Of a DNA stretch of 55,197 bases, positions 41,221 through 50,573 are shown one piece after another. Source of the DNA: Candidatus Altimarinota bacterium. GTDB taxonomy: Bacteria > Patescibacteriota > Gracilibacteria > UBA1369 > LOWO2-01-FULL-3. Location: positions 1 through 55,197 of the forward strand of contig JAESSS010000047.1 in assembly GCA_016763975.1 (NCBI GenBank), given 5' to 3'. The notes under the pieces are model-generated. The model had not been told where the DNA came from, did no database searches, and worked only from the letters and a program-made list of their open reading frames with translations. The translations under genes and the position numbers were made by a program. Each line of letters opens with the position of its first letter. Within the stretch, counting starts at the first letter, position 1.

Positions 41221-42140
41221 ACGCCCAAGAAGCTAAAAAATTAGAGAAAAAAGTATTAGCAAAACTTCAAGAATATATTGGCAAAGAAACCGTAATTGCT
41301 GGAATTTCTGGTGGAGCAGATTCTGTATTTCTACTGCACTTTCTCCAACAACTTCCCTGCAAAACCATTGCCGCACATCTCAACCACCAACTCAGAGACG
41401 AAGCCGATGCTGATCAAAAATTCGTAGAAAAAATCGCCAAAAATCCAGAATCACACAAAGAGAAAATCGCAGCACAAAAAGGAAATCTCGAAGAAAACGG
41501 CCGCAAAGCTCGCTACAAATTCTTCAACAAATTAGCCAAAAAACACCAAGCCAAATTCATCATCACCGCCCACCACGCCGACGACAATCTCGAAACCGCA
41601 CTATTAAATTTCATTCGCGGAGCATCACTCCAGGGACTCTCCGGCATGCAAGAACTCGACGGCAATCTCCTCCGTCCTCTTTTACAATTTTCCAAAAAGG
41701 AAATCACTGAATACCTCGCACTGAAAAAAATCGCCTTTGAAAAAGACATTAGCAATGACGACAACACCTATTCCAGAAACTTCCTACGCAACGAAGTAAT
41801 CCCCCAATTACAAAAACTAAACCCTTCAATCGCCAAAACTTACGCAAAAAACGCCAAAAACCTCAGAGAAATTCAACTATATCTAAATGAAGAAGCCAAA
41901 AAACACATTACAACTCACAAAAACTTAGCAAAACCTTTTAAAGAACAATCACTGCCACTACAAAAAACAATTCTCCGCCAAATGTACCAAGAATTAATCG
42001 GCAACACCCGCAACATCGAAAATATTCACATCCAAGAATGCCTCGCTCTAATCCATACAAACATCGGCAACAAAAAAAAGAAACTAGGAAAGGCAACTTT
42101 GACCATCGGAAAAGGCCTGATTCAGCTTGAAAAAAACTAG
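41217..42140 (+). CDS. tilS: tRNA(Ile)-lysidine synthetase
   Basis: A 307-aa ATPase that modifies the CAU anticodon of minor tRNA-Ile to lysidine so that it reads AUA. P-loop ISGGADSVFLLHFL, then AAHLNHQLRDEADAD, ENGRKARYKFF, TAHHADDNLETALLNFIRG, GLSGM, and LLRPLLQFSK. It is a short form: the C-terminal extra domain of E. coli TilS is mostly absent. ATGA overlap with RNHCP. Confidence 0.94.
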   Translation: MNAQEAKKLEKKVLAKLQEYIGKETVIAGISGGADSVFLLHFLQQLPCKTIAAHLNHQLRDEADADQKFVEKIAKNPESHKEKIAAQKGNLEENGRKARYKFFNKLAKKHQAKFIITAHHADDNLETALLNFIRGASLQGLSGMQELDGNLLRPLLQFSKKEITEYLALKKIAFEKDISNDDNTYSRNFLRNEVIPQLQKLNPSIAKTYAKNAKNLREIQLYLNEEAKKHITTHKNLAKPFKEQSLPLQKTILRQMYQELIGNTRNIENIHIQECLALIHTNIGNKKKKLGKATLTIGKGLIQLEKN

Positions 42141-42181
42141 AAAAAAGTCCAGTATGAAGCCCAGCAATTAACGGATTTTAT

Positions 42182-44059
42182 ATGCCCGCAAAAATGAGCC
42201 CAAAAAAGCCAAATAATAATTTTTTATATCTAGTTATCGCAGCCCTATTGATCTCAGCGTTTATGATGCTCAATTCCTCAGGCGGCACTCCTCCTGAAGA
42301 AATAGCGATCAACACTTTCGTAAAAGAAGTACAATCCGGAACAATCAAACAAATCAGTGTTGCCGGAAACACAATTAACATCGAACTGGCCGACGCCTCC
42401 AAACAAGTTGTAATCAAAGAACCAGGATCCTCAGTCTACGATATCCTCGAACAAAACGGTGTAGATCAAGAAGTAATCGCAAATCTACCTGTAAGAATCG
42501 AAGATGTCGCCAAAAACCGTTTTTGGACTGACCTTCTAATCAACTTATTACCCTTTATATTTATCATCGGATTTTTTGTATTCATGATGCGTTCAGCACA
42601 AGGAGCAAACAATTCAGCAATGTCTTTTGGCAAAAGCAAAGCCAAAACCTATGACAAAACTAAACAAAAAACTACTTTTGACGATGTTGCGGGAGTTGAA
42701 GAAGCCAAAGCAGAACTGGAAGAAGTAGTAGATTTTTTGAAGAAACCACAAAAATATCGAAAAATGGGAGCAAAAATTCCAAAAGGAGTACTCCTTATAG
42801 GACCTCCGGGAACTGGTAAAACTTTGTTGGCTCGTGCCGTAGCCGGAGAAGCTGACGTACCATTCTTTAGTATTTCAGGTTCAGAATTCGTAGAAATGTT
42901 TGTCGGTGTTGGTGCATCTAGAGTTAGAGACCTTTTCACAAAAGCAAAACGAAACGCACCTGCCATCATCTTTATCGATGAAATCGACGCTGTAGGACGC
43001 CACAGAGGCGCCGGAATGGGAGGAGGACACGATGAAAGAGAACAAACATTAAACCAAATTTTAACAGAAATGGACGGATTTGAAGTTGGTACAAATGTCA
43101 TTATTTTGGCTGGTACAAACCGCCCAGACATCCTCGATCCGGCACTACTTAGACCTGGAAGATTCGACCGCCGAGTCACTGTTGGCATGCCAGATCTCAA
43201 AGCTCGTGAGGCAATCCTCAAAGTTCATTCTCGCAACAAACCACTCGCAAAAGATGCTGATCTCACACTAATCGCCAAAGGAACCATCGGATTCTCCGGT
43301 GCAGATCTCGAAAACCTCCTGAACGAAGCAGCAATCCTCGCAGCAAAACATGACAAAAAAGAAATCAGCATGCACGACATCGAACAATCCATCGAAAAAG
43401 TAGTACTTGGACCGGAACGCAAATCACGAATTATGTCACTAAAAGAACGCAAACTAACAGCCTATCACGAAGTTGGACACGCTCTTGTTGGACACATGTT
43501 AGAAGGTTGTGATCCTATCCACAAAGTATCAATTGTTTCACGTGGAAGTGCCGGCGGAGTGACATGGTCTCGCCCAAATGAAGAAAAAAACTACATGCCA
43601 AAATCTGCTTTCGAAGACCAACTATGTATGACACTTGGAGGATATGTAGCAGAAGAAACTTTCTTCGGAGAAACTTCTACAGGTCCATCTTCTGACCTAC
43701 AGAAAGCCGAAAAGATGGCACGCGCAATGATCACTAAATACGGAATGAGCGAACTGGGACCACTAGCTCTTGGAGGTTCAAGTGATGAAATTTTCCTTGG
43801 AAAAGACTTCGGCCACACCAAAAATTACTCTGAACAATTCTCAGCAAAAATTGATGAACTCGTACACAAAACAATCAACAAAGCTTACAGCAGATGCCAA
43901 GATTTGATCCGAAAACACAAAGGATTAATGACCATAATTTCAGAAGACTTGATCAAACAAGAAAATATGAACGGCAAAGAATTCGCCAAATATTTTAAAG
44001 ATATTAAGGTTCCAAAAAAAGACAGTCCAACAGTAACCAAAGCAGATGACAAAAAGTAG
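42182..44059 (+). CDS. ftsH: ATP-dependent zinc metalloprotease FtsH
   Basis: A 625-aa membrane protease degrading misfolded membrane proteins. Two helices (about 13-31 and 117-136) flank a small external domain. The AAA domain has Walker A GPPGTGKT (about 206), Walker [16 protein letters not shown], pore loop [12 protein letters not shown] and the second region of homology RPGRFDRR. The zinc site is HEVGH near residue 430. Starts an operon: hsp20 overlaps its end by 14 bp and galU overlaps hsp20 by 4 bp. Confidence 0.97.
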   Translation: MPAKMSPKKPNNNFLYLVIAALLISAFMMLNSSGGTPPEEIAINTFVKEVQSGTIKQISVAGNTINIELADASKQVVIKEPGSSVYDILEQNGVDQEVIANLPVRIEDVAKNRFWTDLLINLLPFIFIIGFFVFMMRSAQGANNSAMSFGKSKAKTYDKTKQKTTFDDVAGVEEAKAELEEVVDFLKKPQKYRKMGAKIPKGVLLIGPPGTGKTLLARAVAGEADVPFFSISGSEFVEMFVGVGASRVRDLFTKAKRNAPAIIFIDEIDAVGRHRGAGMGGGHDEREQTLNQILTEMDGFEVGTNVIILAGTNRPDILDPALLRPGRFDRRVTVGMPDLKAREAILKVHSRNKPLAKDADLTLIAKGTIGFSGADLENLLNEAAILAAKHDKKEISMHDIEQSIEKVVLGPERKSRIMSLKERKLTAYHEVGHALVGHMLEGCDPIHKVSIVSRGSAGGVTWSRPNEEKNYMPKSAFEDQLCMTLGGYVAEETFFGETSTGPSSDLQKAEKMARAMITKYGMSELGPLALGGSSDEIFLGKDFGHTKNYSEQFSAKIDELVHKTINKAYSRCQDLIRKHKGLMTIISEDLIKQENMNGKEFAKYFKDIKVPKKDSPTVTKADDKK

Positions 44060-44435
44060 CATCAAAATTCACCCTCTTCCAGACGACGATCAACCCATTC
44101 CAAAAGAAGTGGGCCAACTATCCCTCGACGTCTTCAAAAGCGGCCAAAAAATCGTTGTACGCGCCCCAATCGCTGGCGTAGAGATGAAAGACATCAAAGT
44201 CTCAGTCACCGACGACGTATTGGTAATAAGAGGAGAACGCAAAGCTCAATCCGAAGAACAAGCTGACAGTTTTTATACAAAAGAGTGTTTTTGGGGACCA
44301 TTTGCCCGTTCAATCGTATTGCCACTCGAAGCCGATCCAAAGAAAATCTCAGCATCTTTTGAAAAATCCATCCTCGAAATCCACATTCCATTATCAGAAG
44401 TAGAAAGAACAAAGGTCATTAAGATCAAAGCATGA
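44046..44435 (+). CDS. small heat-shock protein (Hsp20/alpha-crystallin)
   Basis: A 129-aa chaperone. Alpha-crystallin domain: [67 protein letters not shown]. No long N-terminal arm, only about 25 residues. Overlap with ftsH links folding and degradation under one promoter. Confidence 0.93.
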   Translation: MTKSSIKIHPLPDDDQPIPKEVGQLSLDVFKSGQKIVVRAPIAGVEMKDIKVSVTDDVLVIRGERKAQSEEQADSFYTKECFWGPFARSIVLPLEADPKKISASFEKSILEIHIPLSEVERTKVIKIKA

Positions 44436-45280
44436 AAATTACAAAATGCGTCATCCCGGCAGCCGGATTTGGAACTCGTTTTCTGCCAGCCACAAAATCC
44501 CAGCCCAAAGAAATGCTCCCAATCGTCGACAAACCCTGCATCCAATACTTGGCTGAAGAAGCTGTAGCATCAGGAATCAAAGAAATAATCATCGTCACTG
44601 GCAGCAGTAAGCGCAGTATCGAAGATTTCTTCGACTTTTCATTCGAACTCGACGCCCATCTCCGCAAACATAAACGCACTGCAGCCCTCAAAGAACTGGA
44701 ACGCATCGAAAGAATGGCCAAATTCATTTACGTACGCCAACCCTTTCCAAAAGGTGACGGCCACGCCATCCTCTGCGCCAAAGAAATTGTCGCCAATGAA
44801 CCATTCGCCGTATTATTCGGAGACGATATTTGGGATGCAAAAGTCCCCCCACTGAAACAAATGATGAAAGTTTTTGAAAAAGAACAAGCACCGGTAATTT
44901 CATTAGAAAAAATTCCAAAAAAAGATACTGACAAATATGGAATTGCGGGACTAGATGGAATGCAAGTCACTTCACTGGTCGAAAAACCCAAACCATCCAA
45001 AGCACCTTCAACCTTCGCTCTAACCGGCAAATACATCGTAACCCCTGAACTACTCAAAGACCTCGAAAAAGCCGGCTCAGGCCACAAAGATGGCGAAATA
45101 CGCCTGATTGACGGCATGAAACGTTATATAAAACACTCCCCTATCTTTGGCGCCGAAATAAAAGGCCAACGCTTCGACACAGGAGACAAACTGGGTTACC
45201 TAAAAGCCGTGGTTCATTTCGCCTTAAAACACAAAGAACTCTCCAAAGACTTCAAGAAATTTCTCAAAAGCCAAGTCTAA
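44432..45280 (+). CDS. galU: UTP-glucose-1-phosphate uridylyltransferase
   Basis: A 282-aa enzyme making UDP-glucose for surface polysaccharides. It opens with KCVIPAAGFGTRFLPATKSQ, then PIVDKPCIQYLAEEAVASGI, PFAVLFGDDIW, YGIAGLDG, VEKPKPSKAPS, and QRFDTGDKLGYLKA. Starts in ATGA with hsp20. A WcaJ-type transferase is encoded at 52.8 kb, but not near it. Nothing clear terminates the operon in the 20 bp before the next promoter. Confidence 0.95.
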   Translation: MKITKCVIPAAGFGTRFLPATKSQPKEMLPIVDKPCIQYLAEEAVASGIKEIIIVTGSSKRSIEDFFDFSFELDAHLRKHKRTAALKELERIERMAKFIYVRQPFPKGDGHAILCAKEIVANEPFAVLFGDDIWDAKVPPLKQMMKVFEKEQAPVISLEKIPKKDTDKYGIAGLDGMQVTSLVEKPKPSKAPSTFALTGKYIVTPELLKDLEKAGSGHKDGEIRLIDGMKRYIKHSPIFGAEIKGQRFDTGDKLGYLKAVVHFALKHKELSKDFKKFLKSQV

Positions 45281-45300
45281 AACTCCTTCAATCACCAAAT

Positions 45301-45329
45301 TTGACAAAGCCCCAATCACTAGCGATAAT
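45301..45329 (+). promoter_or_regulatory. promoter of the 161-aa orphan
   Basis: TTGACA (45301-45306), 17-bp spacer, GATAAT (45324-45329). Leader to ATG 45357 is A/T-rich with no Shine-Dalgarno. Confidence 0.75.
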
Positions 45330-45356
45330 GAGGTCCTTTATTTAACTTAAAAAAAT

Positions 45357-45842
45357 ATGGAAACTAATCACGAAGAACCAGCTCGCACTCACCTATTAGA
45401 CATCAATGACAAATTCCCAAGTTTTGTAAATTGTTTAAGAGTAAGAAGAACGTTCTTAGAAGGTGGAGGCAGCGAAATAGACAAAAAAACCGATGACTTC
45501 TCCCTCAAAATGACACAAAAAGAAAACAGTGATTTAGAAATAAGCATAAACTCAACTGGCATAATAACAATTAGCGACCACGGAATCACATTTGATCTCA
45601 TTAACCCAAATGATCAATCAGCCGATAGAGTAAATGTGCTATCAATAGATGGAAGAGAAAAAAGTCCAAACATAACAACCAGTAACAATCCACAATTAAA
45701 CAATATCCAACTAGAATACCTAATAAGGAACATTGTAACAATATGCCAAAAAGCAGTTGATGAAGAAAGAGAAGCAACTGGAAACGACATTGATAAAATA
45801 CAAAGAGATACCAGTGCAAAGGGTGACTCGGTCTGCGAATAA
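45357..45842 (+). CDS. orphan protein, unknown
   Basis: A 161-aa soluble, acidic protein beginning METNHEEPARTHLLDI. No recognised domain. Features seen: a possible beta-rich middle (DLEISINSTGIITISDHGIT) and a helical C-terminal segment (LEYLIRNIVTICQKAVDEER). It has its own promoter upstream and a terminator-like hairpin downstream. Confidence 0.6.
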   Translation: METNHEEPARTHLLDINDKFPSFVNCLRVRRTFLEGGGSEIDKKTDDFSLKMTQKENSDLEISINSTGIITISDHGITFDLINPNDQSADRVNVLSIDGREKSPNITTSNNPQLNNIQLEYLIRNIVTICQKAVDEEREATGNDIDKIQRDTSAKGDSVCE

Positions 45843-45862
45843 TAAACAACTAAAACACAATC

Positions 45863-45898
45863 AAAAGCCCATCGTTTCACCTGAGATCTTGGGCTTTT
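45863..45898 (+). terminator. terminator after the 161-aa orphan
   Basis: AAAAGCCCA (45863-45871), 18-base loop, TGGGCTTTT (45890-45898). A 9-bp stem ending in T4. Confidence 0.6.
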
Positions 45899-45921
45899 CT
45901 AGTATACAGAAATCTAAACCC

Positions 45922-45950
45922 TTGCATTCCCTCCCCAATTCCGCTATACT
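45922..45950 (+). promoter_or_regulatory. promoter of the TPR protein
   Basis: TTGCAT (45922-45927), 17-bp spacer, TATACT (45945-45950). The leader is A-rich and has no Shine-Dalgarno. Confidence 0.7.
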
Positions 45951-45983
45951 TGCAAGATTTAAAAAATAAAAATCAAAACAAAT

Positions 45984-46589
45984 ATGTCTCAAACAAAAAC
46001 AATTAATCCGCTAATCGAGGAAGCGGATAAAAAGAAAAATGAAGGAAAACATCTCGAAGCGATCCGTATCTGTGAGAAGGTTCTTGCAGGGGATCTAAGC
46101 TGTGTCGAAGCTTATGAAGAAATCGGCGACAACTATCTCAGCCTTCGTCAATATGGCAAAGCAGAGAAAGCTCTCAAACAAGCAATCAAACTCGACAAAG
46201 CATCTGCAAATGCATGCTACTTGCTCGGATTTGTTTATTCTTGTAATGGGAAATGGAAAGAATCAGTCTCACTATTAGAAGGTGCGGACAAACTTTATTC
46301 TAACCACCCTGAAATCCTAAGATGTCTTGGATGGAGCATGTTTCACAACGGACAAAAGAAAAGAGGAATCGTCATTATTGAACGTTCACTTTTTCTTGCC
46401 CCAAATGATCCATTGATCCTAAACGACCTTGGAGTTCTTTATCTAAATGAAAAAGAATTCAATAAATCAGCAGGACTTTTCAAAAAAACTCTTCAAATCG
46501 AACCAGACAATCAAAAAGCTAAAGAATGTCTGAATGCCGTACGTTTCTTTCAAAGAGAGTACGAAAAATTGAAAAAGAAGAAAAAATAA
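45984..46589 (+). CDS. TPR-repeat protein
   Basis: A 201-aa soluble protein built of about five tetratricopeptide repeats. Examples are HLEAIRICEKVLAGDLSCVE, AYEEIGDNYLSLRQYGKAEK, ANACYLLGFVYSCNGKWKES, and LNDLGVLYLNEKEFNKSAGL. Ends in a run of lysines (KKKKK). A scaffold for protein-protein contacts; partner unknown. Monocistronic, with promoter and terminator. Confidence 0.88.
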   Translation: MSQTKTINPLIEEADKKKNEGKHLEAIRICEKVLAGDLSCVEAYEEIGDNYLSLRQYGKAEKALKQAIKLDKASANACYLLGFVYSCNGKWKESVSLLEGADKLYSNHPEILRCLGWSMFHNGQKKRGIVIIERSLFLAPNDPLILNDLGVLYLNEKEFNKSAGLFKKTLQIEPDNQKAKECLNAVRFFQREYEKLKKKKK

Positions 46590-46590
46590 C

Positions 46591-46611
46591 ATCCACAACT
46601 TGATTGTGGAT
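46591..46611. other. hairpin right after the TPR gene
   Basis: ATCCACAA (46591-46598), 5-base loop, TTGTGGAT (46604-46611). A perfect 8-bp stem starting 2 bp after the stop codon, without a T-run. Confidence 0.55.
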
Positions 46612-46643
46612 CAATCAAAATTACGAACAACTTGAGACATATT

Positions 46644-46670
46644 AACCCCGCGAAAGCGGGGTTTTGTTTT
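46644..46670 (+). terminator. terminator of the TPR gene
   Basis: AACCCCGC, GAAA tetraloop, GCGGGGTT (stem 46644-46651 and 46656-46663), then TTGTTTT. One of the strongest terminators in the window. Confidence 0.85.
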
Positions 46671-47010
46671 ACACTCCAAAATCAAAACTCTCATCATTCA
46701 ACTCAATTCCACTCTCCTTCTTTGTAGAGCCATCTCCCATGACGGAAGTTTCAGTAAAAAATCTACTTCCATCTTCATCAGGCTTAGCATATTCCCTAGA
46801 AGAACTTTTTGTAATTGCTGAAAGTGGAATACGACCAGCCTTTAGTTCAGATAATGTACCAGTTACACCATCATTAACTCCTCCTCTCATAGAATTAAGC
46901 ATAGCCTTTCCATGAGCTGCAGTATCAACATCACTCATCCTCACTGCATCAAGAGGTGCTGCATTAGCACGATCAACTGTGCTCTGTGGCATCATAATTT
47001 TTCCAGTCAT
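46669..47010 (-). CDS. orphan protein, unknown
   Basis: A 113-aa polar protein (MTGKIMMPQSTVDRANAAPL) with no predicted helix in the membrane. Repeats of small residues and Ser/Gly (MRGGVNDGVTGTLSELKAGR). No family recognised. Lies 12 bp downstream of ilvD on the same strand. TAAAAT is found 9 bases before its ATG. Confidence 0.55.
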   Translation of the reverse strand: MTGKIMMPQSTVDRANAAPLDAVRMSDVDTAAHGKAMLNSMRGGVNDGVTGTLSELKAGRIPLSAITKSSSREYAKPDEDGSRFFTETSVMGDGSTKKESGIELNDESFDFGV

Positions 47011-47022
47011 AATAAATTTATT

Positions 47023-48732
47023 TTAAGAAGTAACTGCCCCAACTGATGCTGATTTTACAGCATTACGATATTTTGACAAAATACCACGCTTGCACTTTCG
47101 CTCCAAAGCTTTCCAATTAGCACGACGTTTAGCGATTTCCTCATCAGAAACATTCAACTTCACACTTCCATCGTAAGGCCGAATCTCAATCTCATCCCCT
47201 TCCTCAACCAATGCAATTAATCCACCAACATAAGCTTCCGGCGCCACATGCCCCATCATTATTCCATGAGTTCCACCCGAAAACCTACCATCCGTGATCA
47301 TAGCAACGTCTTTGCCCAGTCCCGCACCAACAAGAGCCGACGACGGCGCCAACATTTCTCGCATTCCCGGACCACCTTTTGGACCTTCATAACGAATCAC
47401 AATCACATCGCCTTTTTGGATCTTGCCAGCCAAAATCGCATCCAAACAATCTTCCTCCTTTTCAAAAACCTTGGCCGGACCAGTAAATTCTGGAATATCT
47501 TTGCCACTTAATTTCATCACAGCACCTTCTTCCGCCAAATTTCCATGCAAAATCTGAATATGTGATCCCGGCACCCCATAAGGCTTGGCCACATGAAAAA
47601 GCAAATCTTGTCCCTCAGGAATAGATCCAACTGACTCCAGATTCTTCGCAACAGTCTCACCAGAAACCGTAATACAATCGCCTTTGATCATGCCATTATC
47701 AAAAAGTTCTTTCATCACCAATGGCACTCCACCAACTTCATTTAATTCCAACATCATATATTTGCCAGAAGGTTTCATGTTCGCGAGTAATGGAGTTTTT
47801 TTGGCCAAAAGTTCCATGTCCTTCAAAGTGAAATCCACATCAGCCTCCCGCGCAGTCGCCAACAAATGCAAAACCGCATTAGTCGAACCTCCCAGCGCCA
47901 TCGCCACCACAAAAGCATTCGACAAAGAATCAAAAGTCATAATATCTTTTGGGAAAATCCTCTTATCAATCAAATTAACAACCGCCTCTGCAGCACGCGC
48001 ACATTCAGCAATCTTCTCAGCAGAAATTTTATTATCTACATTAACCGCCGGCAAAGAAGCCGTACCCGGAAGTGAAATCCCCATCGCCTCATAAGCCGAA
48101 GCCATCGTGTTGGCCGTATACATTCCTCCACAAGAACCCGCACCAGGACAGGCCCCACATTCCACCCCGTGATAATCTTCCTCAGAAATCTTGCCCGCAC
48201 CATGTTCCCCCACCGCCTCAAAAATCGAAACAATATCAATCTTTTTGCCCTTATAATTTCCCGGCAAAATCGTTCCTCCATAAACAAAAACACTCGGCAC
48301 ATTACAACGCGCCAAAGGCATCACCGCTCCCGGAATACTTTTGTCACAACCTCCCAAAGTCACCGCCCCATCACAATAATAAGCATCAATCATCGTCTCT
48401 ATACAGTCCGCAATCAGATCCCGACTAACCAGAGAATAACGCATTCCATCCGTGCCCATCGTAATGCCATCACTAACAATCGGCGTACCAAAAATCAACG
48501 GCATCGCATCAACCCGCTTCAGCTCATCCATAACTACACGCCCCAATCGATCGATATGATCATTGCACGGAGTCGCATTGGTATAAGGTGAAGCTACCGC
48601 GATCAAAGGTTTGTCAAAATCCTCCTCCTTAAAATCCACCGCCCGCATCATCGCCCGCGCCGCTCCCCTCTTGTACCAATTTTTCTCTCCGTGAAGGCCG
48701 GTCAGAGCCCCGGAACGTATTTTTCTATTCAT
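47023..48732 (-). CDS. ilvD: dihydroxy-acid dehydratase
   Basis: A 569-aa iron-sulfur dehydratase in branched-chain amino-acid synthesis. Cluster cysteines are in [17 protein letters not shown] and [25 protein letters not shown] is the C-terminal motif. Start at ATG 48732 (MNRKIRSG) rather than upstream TTG 48750, because the -10 box TAAGAT lies between them. It is the only branched-chain pathway gene here, so the pathway may be partial. Confidence 0.95.
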   Translation of the reverse strand: MNRKIRSGALTGLHGEKNWYKRGAARAMMRAVDFKEEDFDKPLIAVASPYTNATPCNDHIDRLGRVVMDELKRVDAMPLIFGTPIVSDGITMGTDGMRYSLVSRDLIADCIETMIDAYYCDGAVTLGGCDKSIPGAVMPLARCNVPSVFVYGGTILPGNYKGKKIDIVSIFEAVGEHGAGKISEEDYHGVECGACPGAGSCGGMYTANTMASAYEAMGISLPGTASLPAVNVDNKISAEKIAECARAAEAVVNLIDKRIFPKDIMTFDSLSNAFVVAMALGGSTNAVLHLLATAREADVDFTLKDMELLAKKTPLLANMKPSGKYMMLELNEVGGVPLVMKELFDNGMIKGDCITVSGETVAKNLESVGSIPEGQDLLFHVAKPYGVPGSHIQILHGNLAEEGAVMKLSGKDIPEFTGPAKVFEKEEDCLDAILAGKIQKGDVIVIRYEGPKGGPGMREMLAPSSALVGAGLGKDVAMITDGRFSGGTHGIMMGHVAPEAYVGGLIALVEEGDEIEIRPYDGSVKLNVSDEEIAKRRANWKALERKCKRGILSKYRNAVKSASVGAVTS

Positions 48733-48739
48733 ATTAAAG

Positions 48740-48768
48740 ATCTTAGGCAAGAATTCTAGTTTTGTCTA
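48740..48768 (-). promoter_or_regulatory. leaderless promoter of ilvD
   Basis: On the complement: TAGACA (48763-48768), 17-bp spacer, TAAGAT (48740-48745), 7 bases, ATG 48732. Confidence 0.65.
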
Positions 48769-48796
48769 GAATCAAAGCACGGGCCAAGGCATGAAA

Positions 48797-48824
48797 TTGA
48801 CTTACTACAATTCAGTGCTATGCT
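48797..48824 (+). promoter_or_regulatory. promoter of the 93-aa orphan
   Basis: TTGACT (48797-48802), 16-bp spacer ending in TGC, TATGCT (48819-48824). The leader to ATG 48856 is A/T-rich. Confidence 0.6.
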
Positions 48825-48855
48825 TAAAGCTATTTAATTATTTTTAATAAAAACT

Positions 48856-49137
48856 ATGGAAAATCCTGATCGCAGCAATAGCCCAGAAGAGTTGAAGGCA
48901 AAAATAACTGAATTACTAGGAAAAAATGTAGTCACTTTCCAAAAAAGAAAATTCACTATAGGTATGGGCGCTCACGCTCAAAGAGTTCCATTAATATTCA
49001 CCATAACTCCCGAAGTATTTCAAAACGGACCCCAAGATGATTTCTACTTTCAAGCAGTACTAATGCCAAATGGGACAGTAAATTTTACCACAGGAAATAA
49101 GGAAAATCTTGAATTCTTCCTTGAAAACTGCTCTTAA
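48856..49137 (+). CDS. orphan protein, unknown
   Basis: A 93-aa soluble protein (MENPDRSNSPEELKAKITEL). The C-terminal half is beta-like (PLIFTITPEVF, DDFYFQAVLMPNGTVNFT). No family recognised; style resembles the small orphans nearby that also begin with Ser/Glu-rich helices. Has its own promoter. Confidence 0.6.
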   Translation: MENPDRSNSPEELKAKITELLGKNVVTFQKRKFTIGMGAHAQRVPLIFTITPEVFQNGPQDDFYFQAVLMPNGTVNFTTGNKENLEFFLENCS

Positions 49138-49169
49138 ACAGTCAGCGGCAAATAACATCCACGCCGTAT

Positions 49170-49595
49170 CTACCCTAAAAATTCACGAAGCATCTTATAT
49201 CGTTCGATAGCAACAATTCTCCAACCCGGATCCCCACCTTTTCTTTGATCAACAACTCTTTGAGCAAGAAGCAACCAAGATGGAAGATCCGATTTTTCTT
49301 CATCCAAAATCACCTCATTAATCTCCTCACGCGTTACCATCGAAATGAAACCGCTAGCCAAATTTTCTCTAGCACTATCCAGCCAAATCCCCTCCCCAGA
49401 AGGCATGTGCAACAAATATTCCATATACTGACGCGCAAGTAATTCATCTTCAGATTCAGTAAGCGTCAATCCAGACAAAACCTCATGAAAACGTGAAGTT
49501 TCTACAATCGGCTCCTGCAATAATTCTTCAAAACGACTTAGTGAAGTTTCTACAATCGGCTCCTGCAATAATTCTTCAAAACGACTTAAGGACAT
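49170..49595 (-). CDS. orphan protein with a tandem 16-aa repeat
   Basis: A 141-aa protein starting MSLSRFEELLQEPIVET (ATG 49595). The 16-residue unit SLSRFEELLQEPIVET is present twice in a row, followed by a third, diverged SRFHEVL. The rest is helical (LLARQYMEYLLHMPSGEG, WLLLAQRVVDQRKGG). No family recognised. Part of the run of small orphans on this strand. Confidence 0.6.
   Translation of the reverse strand: MSLSRFEELLQEPIVETSLSRFEELLQEPIVETSRFHEVLSGLTLTESEDELLARQYMEYLLHMPSGEGIWLDSARENLASGFISMVTREEINEVILDEEKSDLPSWLLLAQRVVDQRKGGDPGWRIVAIERYKMLREFLG
49493..49588. repeat. exact 48-bp tandem duplication
   Basis: Copies at 49493-49540 and 49541-49588 are identical over 48 bp. They encode the in-frame 16-aa repeat of the 141-aa orphan. 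Lack of any difference suggests a recent event. Confidence 0.9.
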
Positions 49596-49631
49596 TTCAA
49601 TAAAAAGATTAAATATATTCAAATAACCAAC

Positions 49632-50015
49632 TCACTCCCTCCAATCTCTAGTCCTATCTAAAATCTCGAATCCTGCTTCCCTAAATTCTTCAATCAAATC
49701 ATCAACTGTTGTCTCATGTGGAAGCAAAAATTTATGTTCACGTCTAGCAATCTTACCAATATTCCCAAATGGATGTTCACCTTTAAATATCCGTTTTCCA
49801 GGCACGTCTATACTATAAAAATTACCATCTTCACCAAAACCCCGATCCCCTTCTTTAATCAAATTAATCGCAAAAGATTCAAGTCCCAAACCAGTTGAAA
49901 CATCTCCAATCCTAGATATCAAAGCTCGCTCATCCCTCGTCAAAACTTCAACAACAGTCTCCTCAGTGGGCCGCAAATCATCAAAATCTTTTCCTTCTCG
50001 AAATAGTCTAAGCAT
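49632..50015 (-). CDS. orphan protein, unknown
   Basis: A 127-aa protein starting MLRLFREGKDFDDLRPTEET (ATG 50015; an upstream TTG is less likely). Contains ALISRIGDVSTGLGLES and FYSIDVPGKRIFKGEHPFGN. Not recognised. Lies 36 bp upstream of the repeat-containing gene and 22 bp after the 71-aa gene, same strand. Confidence 0.55.
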   Translation of the reverse strand: MLRLFREGKDFDDLRPTEETVVEVLTRDERALISRIGDVSTGLGLESFAINLIKEGDRGFGEDGNFYSIDVPGKRIFKGEHPFGNIGKIARREHKFLLPHETTVDDLIEEFREAGFEILDRTRDWRE

Positions 50016-50037
50016 AATTAACAAATTTAAAGTTAGT

Positions 50038-50253
50038 CTATACTCGCGCCAACGCTTTCATTGCATTAGTAGTTATTTCCCCAATTGCAACTTCCACTGC
50101 AGTTTTTTCTCTTCCCTCTACCTTTACCTTGGCCAACTCAGCATCAACTGCCAAAGCTAATTTCATTATTGCCTCAGTTTTTGCCGATTCCACAAGTTCA
50201 TCTTGAAAACGGTCGACTAATTGCTGCTGAGGTGTTGATCCACTCATAATCAT
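50038..50253 (-). CDS. small orphan protein, unknown
   Basis: A 71-aa helical protein (MIMSGSTPQQQ; ATG 50253 or 50247) with a Lys/Ala-rich amphipathic pattern (ESAKTEAIMKLALAVDAELA). It resembles the small 68-aa protein encoded divergently at 50367 in size and style, but I cannot show homology. First gene of a three-gene minus-strand run. Confidence 0.5.
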   Translation of the reverse strand: MIMSGSTPQQQLVDRFQDELVESAKTEAIMKLALAVDAELAKVKVEGREKTAVEVAIGEITTNAMKALARV

Positions 50254-50310
50254 ATTGTTTATATAAATTAAGACGCAAAGATAACACTTTAATTAGTTTA
50301 ATGTAAATAA

Positions 50311-50338
50311 TTGACTTAAATTTCAAAACCCATATAAT
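50311..50338 (+). promoter_or_regulatory. promoter of the 68-aa orphan and ROK kinase
   Basis: TTGACT (50311-50316), 16-bp spacer, TATAAT (50333-50338). A/T-rich leader to ATG 50367. Confidence 0.75.
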
Positions 50339-50366
50339 TAAAACTTATATTTAACAACACAAAAAT

Positions 50367-50573
50367 ATGACAAACTCACTTGAACAATTTAAAGAATTTG
50401 ATCCAACAGCAGAAGAATTAGAAAAAACTCTTCGCAATTTAGACCCATCCGTAGTCGATTCACTGAACTCCTGCGCAGATACAAGTGCAGATCTAGGAGA
50501 AAGATTAGCAATAAGCGCTGCAGTGGGCAAAAAACTAAATGATGCAAGAAATTCAACTACTCAAACCCCTTAA
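50367..50573 (+). CDS. small orphan protein, unknown
   Basis: A 68-aa acidic helical protein (MTNSLEQFKEFDPTAEELEK) ending with LNDARNSTTQTP. Good promoter upstream. Its 3' end overlaps the ROK kinase start by 35 bp, so the two are expected to be translated from one message. Confidence 0.6.
   Translation: MTNSLEQFKEFDPTAEELEKTLRNLDPSVVDSLNSCADTSADLGERLAISAAVGKKLNDARNSTTQTP

Noticed and set aside
42649-43221. 190-aa open frame antisense to ftsH
   Set aside because: Complement of the AAA domain; low-complexity Ser/Pro sequence, no family and no promoter.
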